Assembly: GCA_956465555.1 (NCBI GenBank)
Contig: OY101121.1
Span: forward strand, 2,431,462-2,495,461
Length of the DNA: 64,000 nucleotides
Source of the DNA: Nitzschia sp. pyKryTriq1
Lineage: Eukaryota; Bacillariophyta; Bacillariophyceae; Bacillariales; Bacillariaceae
Reading direction: 5' to 3'
The notes below the pieces were generated by a model, which did not search any database, was not told where the DNA came from, and saw only the letters and a program-made list of their open reading frames with translations. Shown here one piece after another: positions 45,658 through 56,371 of this stretch. Numbering within the stretch: the first letter of the stretch is position 1; every line of letters starts with the position of its first letter. The position numbers and the translations under genes are program-made.

Positions 45658-48040
45658 ATGGCATCGGTTCCGAGCTTGGCACAGCTCCGAGCGGCATCTC
45701 AACTTACGGACGCCACCTCGGACGACGAGGAAGGGGACGATTCTTCGTCTACCGGTACCGGTACCGGTACCGGAACAAGTACTGGTTCAACGACGACTCC
45801 CAGCGCCAACAAAAGTGAATACAAGAATAATATCGGCAGTAGAGGTTACGGCAGCGGCAGCGGCAATGGAAGCGGCAACGGCAGGGATGTACTTCCTCCG
45901 ACACCGAACGAGTCGTTAAGCAGCCAAGCAGCTACGAGTAGTGCAGAGCAGCCAAGTGCAAGTAGTAGCACCAAGAAGAGCAGCTTTTGGTTCCGCTCGT
46001 CTCGCTCATCTACTGCGAAACCAACCGCACCCGAGCCCGTAAAACAACACCCTACTTATTCGTTCGAAGCCGACGATCGATATGCTCCTCCTAATAACAA
46101 CAACACCTACTACAATGAGCAGCAGCATCAACACAACGATCCTCATTTGAAACAAAGTTATCAACAAATGCTTCAAATGACTCTCGAATTGGTTGACGAT
46201 ATTTATTTGAATTTACGGCCCGGCGATTCCGTCTTGACGGTCTATGGACCGGGCACGTTGCTCCAAAAGCAATCCAATGACTTGGATGAGCATCACGATG
46301 TCGTGGCGGGCTTTTTATCCACACGAGGCAATACGATCAAGACCAAGATTCAACTTGCTTGGGGTGGTGTGTTATATTGTCCCCAATCGGAACTCATTCA
46401 TAAAGTCTTGTCCGCTCAAGAGTACGAACAAGCGATGGATCATTTGGAGGAAATACGAAAATTGCAAGTCGCCATTCAATGTCATGAATGGGACATTCCA
46501 CCGCAAGGGGATGATGAGGCGTGTGTCGCTTGTCTGTTTCACAAGCCAGAATTGTATGGCTCGTCGTCCTCCAGTCGACGTACTTCTACTGCTACTACTA
46601 CCACTAGCAATAACAACAAGAGCCGAACGTCGTATTGGGGCAGAAGTTCTTCTACTGCCTCTACCGGTAGTAACAAATCATCGAGCAGCAAAAGAGATCG
46701 TCCTGCTGCTACTTCCAAAACCAAACGATGTGATGTTTGTGGCAATCCGGTGTGTAGTCAGCACAAGATCGCCATGGGCGGAGGCGAAGTCGAGTTCTTT
46801 AGCATGTGCGTCGATTGCAGTCATGATTTGAATCAAACCGAGCACAACTTTCATGCCCACCATCCGCAACTCCTTCAAAATCTACAACGCATGAATCAAT
46901 ACTATACGAGAATGAGCTTGCAGCTCTGCTTTTGCGTCCCGAACCTGCCCGAACTTTGCCATCAATTGACGCATAAACAAAAACGGGACGGCGCCATTTC
47001 CTTGGGCAATTCGGCCTTGGGATTTGTCGGAGCCGCATTGGGTGTGGCAGGTACGTACCTACCTCTTCTTCTTCTTGTGCATTATCCTCTCGGTGGTTCC
47101 ATGCTTTGTGGATGTTGTTGTTTGATGTTGGATGTTGATTTTGTTTGATGTTCTGACGCTTGGACTCACTCGTCATCCTTTCTGCTACTCATAATGTACA
47201 CTTCATGTACACTACTACTACCGTACTGACTGTGCTGTAGGAGCCGCTGCCATGTTGACTCCGGCAGGACCCGCCATTTTGTTGGCGGCAGTGGCTACTT
47301 CGGCCACGTCGGGAACCTTTCAAGGGATGCATGCCAGTTATAACAAGTTCTTGAGCAACAAGACGGCACATCAATTGGCCGATCGATGCTTGGGATGGCA
47401 TGGCTTGTGTTTGGGTATACTGAACGCCCTCGAAAAGTTACGTCAAGATTTGATTGTGAAAGACCAGGACTTTGTGGAGGAACAAAACAACAGCAGTGGA
47501 TCGCCCATGAAAGGAGGAGGAGGAGCAAGACCATCATCATCACACGTCGGTGGTGGTGGTAACAGTCAACATTCTTTGGAAATCTGGAATGCCTTGGCCG
47601 TTGGTAGTTTTTCTACGACCCGCAGTGCCATGACCGGAGTCAGTGTCACGTCGGCCTTTGGTGCGAGTTATAGTCAAGCCATCAATACGAGTTTACAAGG
47701 CATTCCGGTGGTCGGTGCCGCCTTTGCCGTCGGCTGCATGGCCATGGACGCAAACAACATGGCGAGTTCCTTTACCATGCTAAATACACCGGCCAAGAAA
47801 GCTGTCGCCTTGCAAGGTGTCGAACAATCCTTTGTCCGGAATGTCGTGACGACTATCAGTCCTAGCGTCGACATGATTATCCAAGGCGTCGATGATTTGC
47901 ATGAACGCATGGCCGAACAACGTCAAGAAGAAGAACGTCGACTGATTGAAGAAGAACTACAAGGCCTTGGTGGTAGTGGTGGTGGTGGAGACTATTATGG
48001 TGACGATGATGACCTTGAACGGGAACTAGCGGGATTGTAA
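45658..48040 (+). CDS. Treble-clef zinc-finger protein with glycine-rich hydrophobic segment, function unknown
   Basis: Two exons are inferred (45658-47050 and 47241-48040) with a GT-AG intron of 190 bp, giving 730 residues. The N-terminal 170 residues are Ser/Thr/Gly low complexity. A beta-rich block with RPGDSVLTVYGPGTLL and KIQLAWGGVLYCP follows at about 183-250. Then come cysteine pairs CVAC, CDVC-GNPV-CSQH and CVDC, which could bind two zinc ions in a FYVE/RING-like treble clef; a Ser/Arg/Thr insert separates the first pair from the rest. Next is a Gly/Ala-rich hydrophobic stretch across the intron (SALGFVGAALGVAG, then AAAMLTPAGPAILLAAV), similar to glycine-zipper segments. The C-terminus is acidic and helical. 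Membrane association through the zipper and finger is plausible but not shown. Confidence 0.8.
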
Positions 48041-48709
48041 ACAACAAGAACAACCAGAAAGTCAATCATGCGAACGAACGCATGGCTGCTGGTTGTAAGA
48101 CAACAATGAATGATGGATCGCTCAGAACTTCTTCTATATCGTCATCATCGTCGTCGTCATCGTCGTCGTGGTCATCATCATGATGTATCTATACGAATGT
48201 ACTACATCATCATGATGTTGAATCTATACGAATGTACTACTACTATTAGTGCCACTCTTTTGTAGAGAATATATAGAGATCATATTGTTATTTGATCAAA
48301 TACTCTACTAGTACTACTACTAGCTAGTAGCTACATGGGAAGAGTAGTAGAACTCCACTCGAGCTACTCGAGCTAGCTAGTAGTGGCAATCGAGGGATGA
48401 AGCAAGAGCATGGCATGATACCAGACCGGTATTGTCAAATAGTCGTTACTGGCGACGTTCTACTACACGCAAACGTCTTATGCTACGCTACTAATAGTAG
48501 TAGTACATTGCATTAAGAAGACAAAGCAATCTGACGTATTATTCGTTCTTGGTAGTATATAATATGTATCCATGTATTCTACTAGAGAGTAAGGTAATTC
48601 AAAGTATTACCGCAGTAGTAGGGCCAGCATCAGCAGTAGCCCATCGTCGGAGCTCGTAGAGGTGGTTCTACAAGGCACAGTCTTCAAGAATCATCACTCC
48701 TCCATTTTA
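48041..48709. other. Intergenic region between converging genes
   Basis: GTC/ATC runs (48135-48190), a repeated ATCTATACGAATGTACTAC (48186 and 48230) and CTAGTA/TAGCTAG palindromes are present. No gene is seen. Confidence 0.6.
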
Positions 48710-50289
48710 TTAGAGTGCCTCCAGCGCATCATCGTCATCATCACTGGCTTGAGTTTCGGCATCATGATCTTCTTCATTCTCGACTGTTGCCTTGTTGATC
48801 TTCTTGTTGGATACAACAACAGGAGTTTCAACAACCCTCTTGCTCTTGTTCTTGTCGTCATCATTGTTGTTCATTGCGCGATGGACGTACATGACAGTGA
48901 CGGCAACGAGAAGGAGTCCCAACAAGGAAAAGACTACCACAGGAACGGCAGCGGACGATCCACCAGCACCACATCCCTTGTAAATGTGTGCTTGTTCGGT
49001 AGAGATGGCAAATGCGATACGAGTCGAGGCGTCATTTCCCAATTGGGCCATGAAGTATCGGACCGAGGATGGCTGCTCCTGCTGGTGCTCATCCTGGCCG
49101 TTGCTGGTGCTGGCGGCCAAGATTTTTGCCGCATCGAGTGTCCAAACATTCGACGACAATGACTTTTGCTCACAAACACTAGTCTCAGTGGTCTCGTCAG
49201 CCTCGTGGTCAGCCTGCTCCCCAGAAAGAGACGAAGAGGTACATGTCGACTTGCACCAGATGGACTCTTCGGGTAGAACGGCGCTCTCGGCGAGAAGCAT
49301 CAGGTCGACATCGTCTTCCGACGAGCTGCTGATCATGATATTATCATCATCCAATTCCAATTCGTAAATGTAAACTCTATTGGAGGCTTTGGGGGTCGAT
49401 CCTGGACTCAGGATCACGGGATCTTGATTATTTTTCGACGCCAAGAACGCCAGATGAATCGTATCTTCACGTCCATATTCGAGTTGATCGACATACAAGA
49501 AGGATTCCAAGCCAAATCCTTTGGGAATAATTTCTTGCTTGGCATCGTGTTCCTTGGCGACCTCATCATTCAAGCTGTTGCTAGTAGTACAGGCTTCCAA
49601 TACCATGGGTGATCCGTGGGCTTGCAAGGCAGCATAGGTCTTGGCTTGAATCGTCAAGCAAAAGCGAGTATCGTCCATGTTATGGATGCGCTCATCGTCG
49701 CCAAATACCCAACGTTGCTTCGGATTGGAAGGATCGCACACTTGGAGCTCGACCTTGTATGTGACACCGAAATCAAAAGTAGTAGGGGTAGTTGTACTTG
49801 CAAAAGAAGAAGTGGTGGTGGTAGTACCGGGAGAGAGACACCATTCTTGTTGTTGATCCAGTTGATTTTCAAAGTACGGAGAGTTGGACTTCAAGAGACC
49901 CTCATCGTACTTCCAGGTCTGGTATCCCGTTCCGATATCAACAAAGGATCCGAAAATGACCTTGGTGCTCTCACAACGTTTGCCGGTCGAAGGAGTGGCG
50001 ACACAACCAAACAAGCCCTTGCCACACAAGGCAATATCCTCTTGCTAAAATATTAATACATGAGCGAAGAATGAATGAATGAATGAATGAATGAATGACG
50101 CAAGGCAAGGCTGTGAGAGAAAGCGATCGCTCAAAAGGTACAATGACAGTTCGGTTGGAAGACTGGACAATGACTCCTCACATTGTTGGTGGCGTTGAAG
50201 CCCATGTACCGATTCTTCTCGAACGCCGTGGCGACGGAAGCGGTAAGAACGAAAAGAGTGATGATGATCATGATGATGCTGATCTTCAT
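48710..50289 (-). CDS. Secreted type I membrane protein with ricin-B-like (beta-trefoil) segment
   Basis: Two exons on the minus strand (50289-50182 and 50044-48710) join in frame across a 137-bp intron (donor GTGAGG, acceptor TTTTAG) to give 480 residues. Exon 1 encodes a clear signal peptide, MKISIIMIIITLFVLTASVA with cleavage near TAF. The ectodomain has CGKGLFGCVATPS, a WCLSPG motif, and PSNPKQRWVFGDDERIHNMD followed by RFCLTIQA, the Q-x-W and C-L-x-I features of ricin-B beta-trefoil repeats. A second Cys-containing region follows. One membrane helix (VPVVVFSLLGLLLVAVTVMY, about 402-421) precedes a Lys/Asp-rich cytoplasmic tail. Sugar binding is the family expectation; fewer than three full repeats can be recognised. 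Confidence 0.8.
50069..50097. repeat. GAAT/AATG tetranucleotide array inside an intron
   Basis: About seven AATG units lie in the intron of the beta-trefoil-like membrane protein gene. Confidence 0.85.
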
Positions 50290-51128
50290 TGTTGTTCTAC
50301 CGGTAGGAGGATGATGATGATGATGGTTGTGATCGATGCTTACGGATGTACAGTAATGACAATCAGCAAGAGCACAGGACGATCCGCAAGGAATTGGACG
50401 AACGGCGAAAGAATTATTTGCGGTGATGCGAAAGAACATCAACAAAGCCAAAGATACCACTTCGTATGTACTGGTACCTGTATGGTATGCGGTTGTTATC
50501 CAGCGCCCATCACAATTCCGCTGCCATGCATGACGCGTGTCTTTGTCATGCGAACAGATCCCAAAGATCCTCGATAGAAGGTGAAGCATCAACAATGCAT
50601 CGTGAGAAAAGAACTTGGAAGCTCTCTGATAACGTGAATCTTCAGAGAAGAAGGCAGCTGGCATGGCCGAGAGATGCAATGCTTTTCTTCGGGTTCGCCT
50701 TCTGTGGTTCGCGTTGGGCGTACCTGGTACAGTACCGGTACTGGTACCGGTATGAACGAATCATCCTCATCCAACAAGCAATTGTTGCGGCGCAGAAGCT
50801 CGGCTTGCGCGACGCATCATCATAGCATATTATTCGCCAATGTAGAAAGGCGTGACCCATGTTCCGGGATCCGATTTCACATCATCAGTCACGGACCCCA
50901 GCGACGACAGACGCCCATCGACATGAGCCGCACGTTTGATACCGGCATCATGTTGTGTTCTTTTCTACCGGTACACCGCGGTACCGCGGTATGCGTTCCG
51001 ATCCTCGATCCTCATCACGTTTCGCCCCTTGTTATTTCAATCATTCCAACGCAACAACATAATATCTCCAAGACATCATCTGAATCTCTTGTACGAGTAT
51101 TGGATTGTTTGCTCTCTAGAAACCAATC
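50290..51128. other. Divergent intergenic region, no gene seen
   Basis: This is the spacer between the membrane protein (minus) and aspartate-semialdehyde dehydrogenase (plus). It carries GTACCGGTACTGGTACCGGTA-type palindromic text at about 50728-50751 and ACCGCGGTACCGCGGTA at about 50976-50993. Open frames here are unsupported. Confidence 0.6.
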
Positions 51129-52483
51129 ATGAAATTCACTGCTCTTACTGTCCTCTCTGCCGTGGCGTGCTTGTCGTCCGATGCGGCCGCCTTTGTTCCT
51201 GCGACGGGCCGCGCTTCGGCGGCTGCTGCTGCTGCTGCCTCCTCTCGTAGTACATCCAGTACAAGTACTTCGCTCGACTACTCGGTCGGCATTGTGGGTG
51301 CCACAGGAGCGGTCGGGAAGGAGATTCGACAAGTATTGGAGGATCGAGGAAAGCTGGCAGTCGATCAATTGCGCATCTTTGGAAGTGAACGAAGTGCGGG
51401 GACCAAGGTAGAGACCAAGTACGGCACGGTGGAGGTCGAATTGTTTGACGTCAAGGCGGCCCGAGAATGCGATGTCGTCTTTTTGGCCGTCGACGGAGAT
51501 TTCGCCTTGGAACATGCCAAGAACATTTGCGAAGGAGATGATGGCGCCGTGGTCATTGACAACTCGGTACGTACGTACGCTGCCTGCTATACAATCTTGG
51601 ACATGCGATGCTTGTACTTCTTGTACTGGTGCGCTCGGAATTCAACTCTATACTGACTCTTTGAAATCTTTTCGTTTGAATTCTTCCATCGTTGCCGATT
51701 CGATTCGATTCCATTCGATTTGATTTTATATTATAGTCTGCTTTTCGCTACATGAAAGATATTCCTCTAGTTGTGCCAGAGATTAACGGAAAGGAAACTA
51801 AAAAGTCCAAGTTGATTGCCAACCCAAACTGTACGACAGCGATTGGACTCATGGCGTTGTGGCCACTCATCCAAAAGTTTGGAATGAAGCGGGTCATCAT
51901 GAGCACCTATCAAGCGAGCAGTGGTGCAGGTCAGCCGGGTATGGATGAACTCAAGTCCGGAACAAGAGACTGGCTCGATGGAAAGGAAGTGACGAATAAA
52001 ATCTTTGCTCATCCACTTCCCTTTAATGTCATTCCGCAAATCGACAAGTTCCAAGACAACGGTTACACCAAGGAAGAAATGAAGGTTACTTGGGAGACAC
52101 GCAAGATCTGTGGACTACCCGATGATGCGGCGATTAGTTGCTCGGCCGTTCGAATTCCTACGATCCGAGCCCATTCGGAAGTGATTATTTTGGAAACGGA
52201 AAAGCCCGTCGACGTCCAAGTTGCACGAGAGGTATTAGACGCCGCTCCGGGCGTCAAGCTCGTCGACGACACGGCCAACCTCCAATATCCCATGCCTTTG
52301 ACCGCGACTGGTCAGTACGACGTAGAAGTCGGACGACTTCGCAAGTCGATTGCCTTTGGGGATTATGGATTGGAATTCTTTGTGTGTGGAGACCAGCTGT
52401 TGCGAGGCGCCGCGTTGAACGCTGTCTTGGTGGCAGAGGAAATGGATAGCAACGGAAGCTTGAAGGCTAAAGTGGCGGCTTAG
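51129..52483 (+). CDS. asd: Aspartate-semialdehyde dehydrogenase, plastid-targeted
   Basis: Two exons (51129-51566 and 51737-52483) join in frame across a 170-bp GT-AG intron to give 394 residues. The enzyme reduces aspartyl phosphate to aspartate semialdehyde with NADPH, on the route to lysine, threonine and methionine. The NADP-binding loop is [12 protein letters not shown] (about 54-65). The catalytic cysteine is in ANPNCTT (Cys about 178). [14 protein letters not shown] and IRAHSEV with a downstream active-site His/Arg region are also typical, and SSAFR is formed across the intron. The N-terminus is a signal peptide followed by AAAFVPATG and an Ala/Ser-rich stretch. This matches the diatom bipartite plastid signal with cleavage before Phe, so a plastid location is likely. 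Length after the leader (about 345) fits the family. Confidence 0.96.
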
Positions 52484-52871
52484 TCCTAATACTAGTAGAG
52501 GTAAGACTACTTCGAGTCTAGTGCAGTATTATTAGTAGAGATCACCCCGTAGTATATGATGTACTGTATTACGATGTGCATTCTACTATTAGCAGCAGTG
52601 AAATCGTGGAACAAAAACTTTTCCCAAAAAGTAAATTGTCGATGTCGGGTGTTCTCCCGATGTGTTTTTGAATGAAGTACGAGACGTCGACTCTAACCTT
52701 CGTGCCCTAAGAAAAACACTCTGTTTTCGGGTTTCGGGGATTAATTTTTCTCTAGAATGTATATAAATAACTTCAGCGCCAGCCGGCAAAATAAGCCCCG
52801 AAACCGCCCCCAAACCTGATACTCCGACTGCTAGGCGCCCTGAAACCCGATTTGGCACGTGCTCTTTCTAG
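52484..52871. other. Intergenic region, no gene seen
   Basis: TAGTA motifs lie just after the dehydrogenase stop. A less repetitive stretch at 52600-52870 ends in a pyrimidine-rich CTCTTTCTAG right where homology to the EamA transporter begins. No transporter N-terminal sequence is found here. Confidence 0.6.
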
Positions 52872-53576
52872 CTGGCTTGTTTCATGGCATTGGCAGGTGT
52901 GGCTTTCATTGGATTGGACGGGGGATCTTCTTCGGAAGGACTCCTCGACGCCGACAACGATATTGTAATGTCACGACTACTGTCTCCAATGGACAATTTT
53001 TCATTTTCACAAGGGGATGTCTCTATTATCCTTGCTGCTCTCTTTTACACTTTCCATTGCCTTCGGCTGGAAACATATGCCAAGAATTCCCCAGCAATCA
53101 AGCTCGCTGTGGCAAAGGCGTCGACAGAGACGTTGTGGTGTGGCGTTGTAATTGTAGCATCCCTTCTCGCATCTGCAGCCACTGCAGATTCTTCACCAGA
53201 CCCCAGCAATCAACTGTGGGAAATGGCAGTAGCATCTGGCAATAATATTGTCGAATACAAGGATGCCTTTTGGGAGAGTGTCCACGATCCAGCTATTTCC
53301 TCTGACGAATGGTTCAAACTTGGCGCTGCCACAACTTGGATTGGTCTCATTACCGTCGGCTATACGATATCGGCGCAGACTTTCGGCCAGGCGAGGGTTC
53401 CACCTGCGACTGCGAATTTAATTTACACAATCCAGCCGCTCTTTACGGCAGTTGTGGCATTTCTCGTATTGGGTGAATTGCTTGGGCCTACCGGGTACGC
53501 TGGAGGGCTTCTCATCGGCTCCGCTGTTTTGCTGGTGATTCAAAATGATGACGACAATGACGAGAATCCTTCATGA
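52872..53576 (+). pseudogene. 5'-truncated EamA/DMT transporter copy
   Basis: An open frame with ATG at 52884 encodes 230 residues that match only the C-terminal half of the transporter at 62093-63529. Shared text in order: GLDGG, the QGD start of the second EamA unit, ILAALFYTFHCLRLETYA, KLAVAKASTET, GYTISAQTFGQARVPPATANLIYTIQPLF, LGELLGPTGYAGG. Homology extends a few codons upstream of the ATG (LACF against FACVF) and then stops at an in-frame TAG. Five of ten helices are missing, so I call it a truncated copy. The reading frame is otherwise intact over 690 bp and divergence is substantial, so it may be expressed as a half-size protein or have a distant first exon. The edge of homology coincides with a splice-acceptor-like TTTCTAG. 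Confidence 0.7.
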
Positions 53577-53777
53577 TAATACTTCTATGTATAATAATGA
53601 AGATTGAATCTGCTCGTGTCCAAAAGAATCCATCTAGATATTGTTTCGTGATGTTTTATGGAATAGCTTTTGAAAGGCGGCCTTGCTTGCCTTGGAACAG
53701 CCGAGAGGAGATATTACTTTTGTCTGCAAGGGCGCCCTTCAGTTGAAATGTAACGCGGTACCTCTTATTACAGGAGA

Positions 53778-55514
53778 CTAGTATCCGGATTTTTCGTAGC
53801 GGTGTGCTTTCAAACGTGCTCCTACGCATTTCAATGTAGCGCAGAACTCAACTTTTCCTTCGTCCACCACTTCAAAAACATATTTAGCGCACAGCCGCGA
53901 GAGAACCCATGTGACTTCTGCTAGCGCCAGAGCCTGCCCAACACAGTTGCGCTTTCCAGTTGAAAACGGAAGGAATGTTCGATCAGGGTGCTCAGTCCAT
54001 CTCGAGGGGCGAAATGTTTCAGGGTCTTCGACACCGTTTCTTGTGAGTACCATGGAAGGGAACATGATATGCGACCCCTTCGGAATGACGATCGCTTTGT
54101 CTTTCAAGTAGAAATCTTTCCCGATCATTCGGACGCCAATACCAGGGCTCACCGGTCGAAGACGCATTCCTTCGCGGAGAATATCCTTCAACATTTGCTG
54201 GGCCAATCCATCATCGTTTCCTCCGAGAGCGTCTCGTAGGTATTTAAGCTCATGTGGATTTCGAGCCAACTCTAGCAGGATCCACGCCAATGTGTATGCC
54301 GTTGTGTCATGTCCAGAAAGCAACAGCATGACGATATCAGCAATGCGGTGAGTGTCATCCTCGTAGGTTGTACTCTTGTCGATGCAGGCGATGATAGATT
54401 TTGATACCACGGTCGATGTGCGCCGAATCTTCGATTGCTTACGGTGAGAGCTAAGAATTTTCTTGCCAAATGCTTGAATTCGATCCCTGGCAGCAGCGCT
54501 CTCACGACTTGGACCCATTAACTTTCGAAGCGGGTTTTGGATCTCGTCAACGGCATAGTCTTGAGACACAGCTGCAAGATCCTTCATCAATGCCTTTGCC
54601 TCCCCGTCCTTGATTTTGTATTCAAATGCAGCACGACAAATGATCGCGATGGTCAGGTGCATACACTCTTCACCGACATCGAAATCGTTCCCCGCTTTAA
54701 TAGCTGGTTCGAGGCGACTTTCGATCCAAATTTCAGTCTGGTCTTTGCAGACTCGATGCATTCGATCCAGGTGTGATTTCATAAAGGCGGGCGACAAACA
54801 CTTTCGAGAGAGCTTCCAATGGATTCCTTCCGAGGAAACAATGTTAGGCCCACCCGCGATCGTAGCAATGGAGGAATACATTGTTGCCGGCTTGACAGTC
54901 TCTGGATCTTGCAGGATTTCCTTGGCTGTCTCGACGTCTCCAATGGCGACAAACATGGGAGCTTTAGTGAATGGCAGGTGAAGACGGAAGACAGGCCCAA
55001 CCATTTCGGCGCACTGCTTGAAGAACCACGGCTGTTCTGATCCAGTAAGTGCCGACACTGTCTCAAAAGAATTGCATGGGGCAAATGGGGGGAATGCGTT
55101 ATCACCATATTGTGCGTGGTGTCGGAGCCGAAGCTGTCTCTTTCGGTAAAGGAGAGCAACCAAAACGAGAGCAACTAGAGCCGCCATAGCTAGAGGCATG
55201 ATCATGTCTTCTGGCATTTCTCTAGGATCTAGCGATACAACGAAATCTGTGGCAGCGTCCGTGGCATTTTGGATCTTTCCCTGAATGGTATCACGCATGC
55301 TTTCAAAGTCAATTTCCTCGACATACTGCCGCGTTTCCTCAAACTTAGCACTTGCTACATGAGAGGCGTCTTGGACCTTCTCAACGATCACCTTAGAGGC
55401 ACCGTGGAACTTCTCAACGATCACCTCAGAGGCATCATGGAAGAAGTTTGGTGGTTCCTTTTTGACTGGAACGGGCTTCCTCGCCAACTCGTACAACCAA
55501 GAAAAGCGGGCCAT
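53778..55514 (-). CDS. Cytochrome P450 monooxygenase, membrane-anchored
   Basis: This is a single-exon gene of 578 residues starting at the ATG of MARFSWLYEL (context CACCATGG on the coding strand). The open frame extends 92 codons further, but without a signal. A distinctive N-terminal part (about 25-95) has imperfect amphipathic repeats (ASEVIVEKFHG, ASKVIVEKVQD). It is followed by one membrane helix, MIMPLAMAALVALVLVALLY (104-123), and a basic stop-transfer segment. Catalytic landmarks are the I-helix SGHDTTAYT (about 397-405), the ExxR pair EGMR (about 443), a PERF-like region FRPSRW and the haem loop FSTGKRNCVGQALA (Cys about 521). All key residues are present. The protein should oxidise a small hydrophobic substrate at the ER or plastid-associated membrane with a reductase partner. 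The family resembles CYP4/CYP97-like clans by motif, but I cannot assign it further. Confidence 0.93.
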   Translation of the reverse strand: MARFSWLYELARKPVPVKKEPPNFFHDASEVIVEKFHGASKVIVEKVQDASHVASAKFEETRQYVEEIDFESMRDTIQGKIQNATDAATDFVVSLDPREMPEDMIMPLAMAALVALVLVALLYRKRQLRLRHHAQYGDNAFPPFAPCNSFETVSALTGSEQPWFFKQCAEMVGPVFRLHLPFTKAPMFVAIGDVETAKEILQDPETVKPATMYSSIATIAGGPNIVSSEGIHWKLSRKCLSPAFMKSHLDRMHRVCKDQTEIWIESRLEPAIKAGNDFDVGEECMHLTIAIICRAAFEYKIKDGEAKALMKDLAAVSQDYAVDEIQNPLRKLMGPSRESAAARDRIQAFGKKILSSHRKQSKIRRTSTVVSKSIIACIDKSTTYEDDTHRIADIVMLLLSGHDTTAYTLAWILLELARNPHELKYLRDALGGNDDGLAQQMLKDILREGMRLRPVSPGIGVRMIGKDFYLKDKAIVIPKGSHIMFPSMVLTRNGVEDPETFRPSRWTEHPDRTFLPFSTGKRNCVGQALALAEVTWVLSRLCAKYVFEVVDEGKVEFCATLKCVGARLKAHRYEKSGY

Positions 55515-56371
55515 GGTGTCCAGAATAAAGTAACTGTACAGTACAGGTAGTAGGAACGACAATTCCGTCCTCGTCCTTCTGACTTTTTGTGGAGAAACGA
55601 GATGATGGTGTGCTCGCTTTTTTATCGTCTCGTCCGGTGGCAGTTGCTCAAAGAGGGCCAATGAGAAACACTCCTTTTCGCAAGCACACCAATTCAAATT
55701 TCCGAAAGTGTCGGTTGCAAACTGATGTGTGGCCGGCCAGCGCTCGTGCAACGCCGGCGCCTTCTCTTTGCTTTTTGCGGTCCATTTCAAATTGACTTGA
55801 TGGACTCCTCTGCGCAGTACAAAGTACCAGTATCACGTAGCACACGCGTAGAACCTACCTAGTAGGCTACTACCGTAGCAAATCATACATAGCAACATTC
55901 TCTTACAGTACATATTATTATTATTATATTATGTATCATGAAGAGTAATAGACCGTCTACAGTAGAAAAATATATCTTCTGGAGCGTACGAGAGGATCAA
56001 TAGACCGTCTACAGTAGAAAAATATATCTTCTGGAGCGTACGAGAGGATCAACAAGAGGGTTTTCGGGATGATCTAGAGCAGTGAACAAGAGTAGTAACG
56101 AGTACCAGTATTCGTACTCGTAGTTCTACTCTTAGTAGTACCAGCTAGATATCGCAAAGCAGCGAACAAGTGCATGGTATTGCATGTTTTCGTCATCAAC
56201 GGCGCGCAACGCAGCCACAAGCAAGAAATCCAAGATGTATTGCTTCTTGTGCGGGTCGCAAGCCCCGGTAAACACAGAGCGAGCGACTTCATTTCGGCTA
56301 TTTGTTCAAAGAAAAAACAATAATTATCCACGCTCTTATCCCTTTTAGCTAGAACTTCAATATTCTTACTA
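55515..56371. other. Intergenic region between two minus-strand genes
   Basis: This stretch carries the P450 5' leader, an ATT run (55916-55931), a 52-bp tandem duplication (55949-56052) and further non-coding text after the calpain stop. A 145-codon minus-strand frame (56511-56074) overlaps the calpain 3' end out of frame and is not called. Confidence 0.6.
55949..56052. repeat. 52-bp tandem duplication, two identical copies
   Basis: Copy 1 is 55949-56000 and copy 2 is 56001-56052, beginning TAGACCGTCTACAG and ending GAGAGGATCAA. I see no mismatch between the copies. Confidence 0.95.

Noticed and set aside
47051-47148. Read-through end of the zinc-finger protein frame (hydrophobic, Leu/Cys-rich)
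   Set aside because: It begins exactly at a GTACGT donor, and the next exon at 47241 restores frame and homologous-looking composition.
55515-55790. 92-residue N-terminal extension of the P450 frame
   Set aside because: The ATG at 55514 has a strong context and is followed by the repeats and anchor. The upstream part is Arg/Lys/His-rich with no signal and overlaps the likely promoter.
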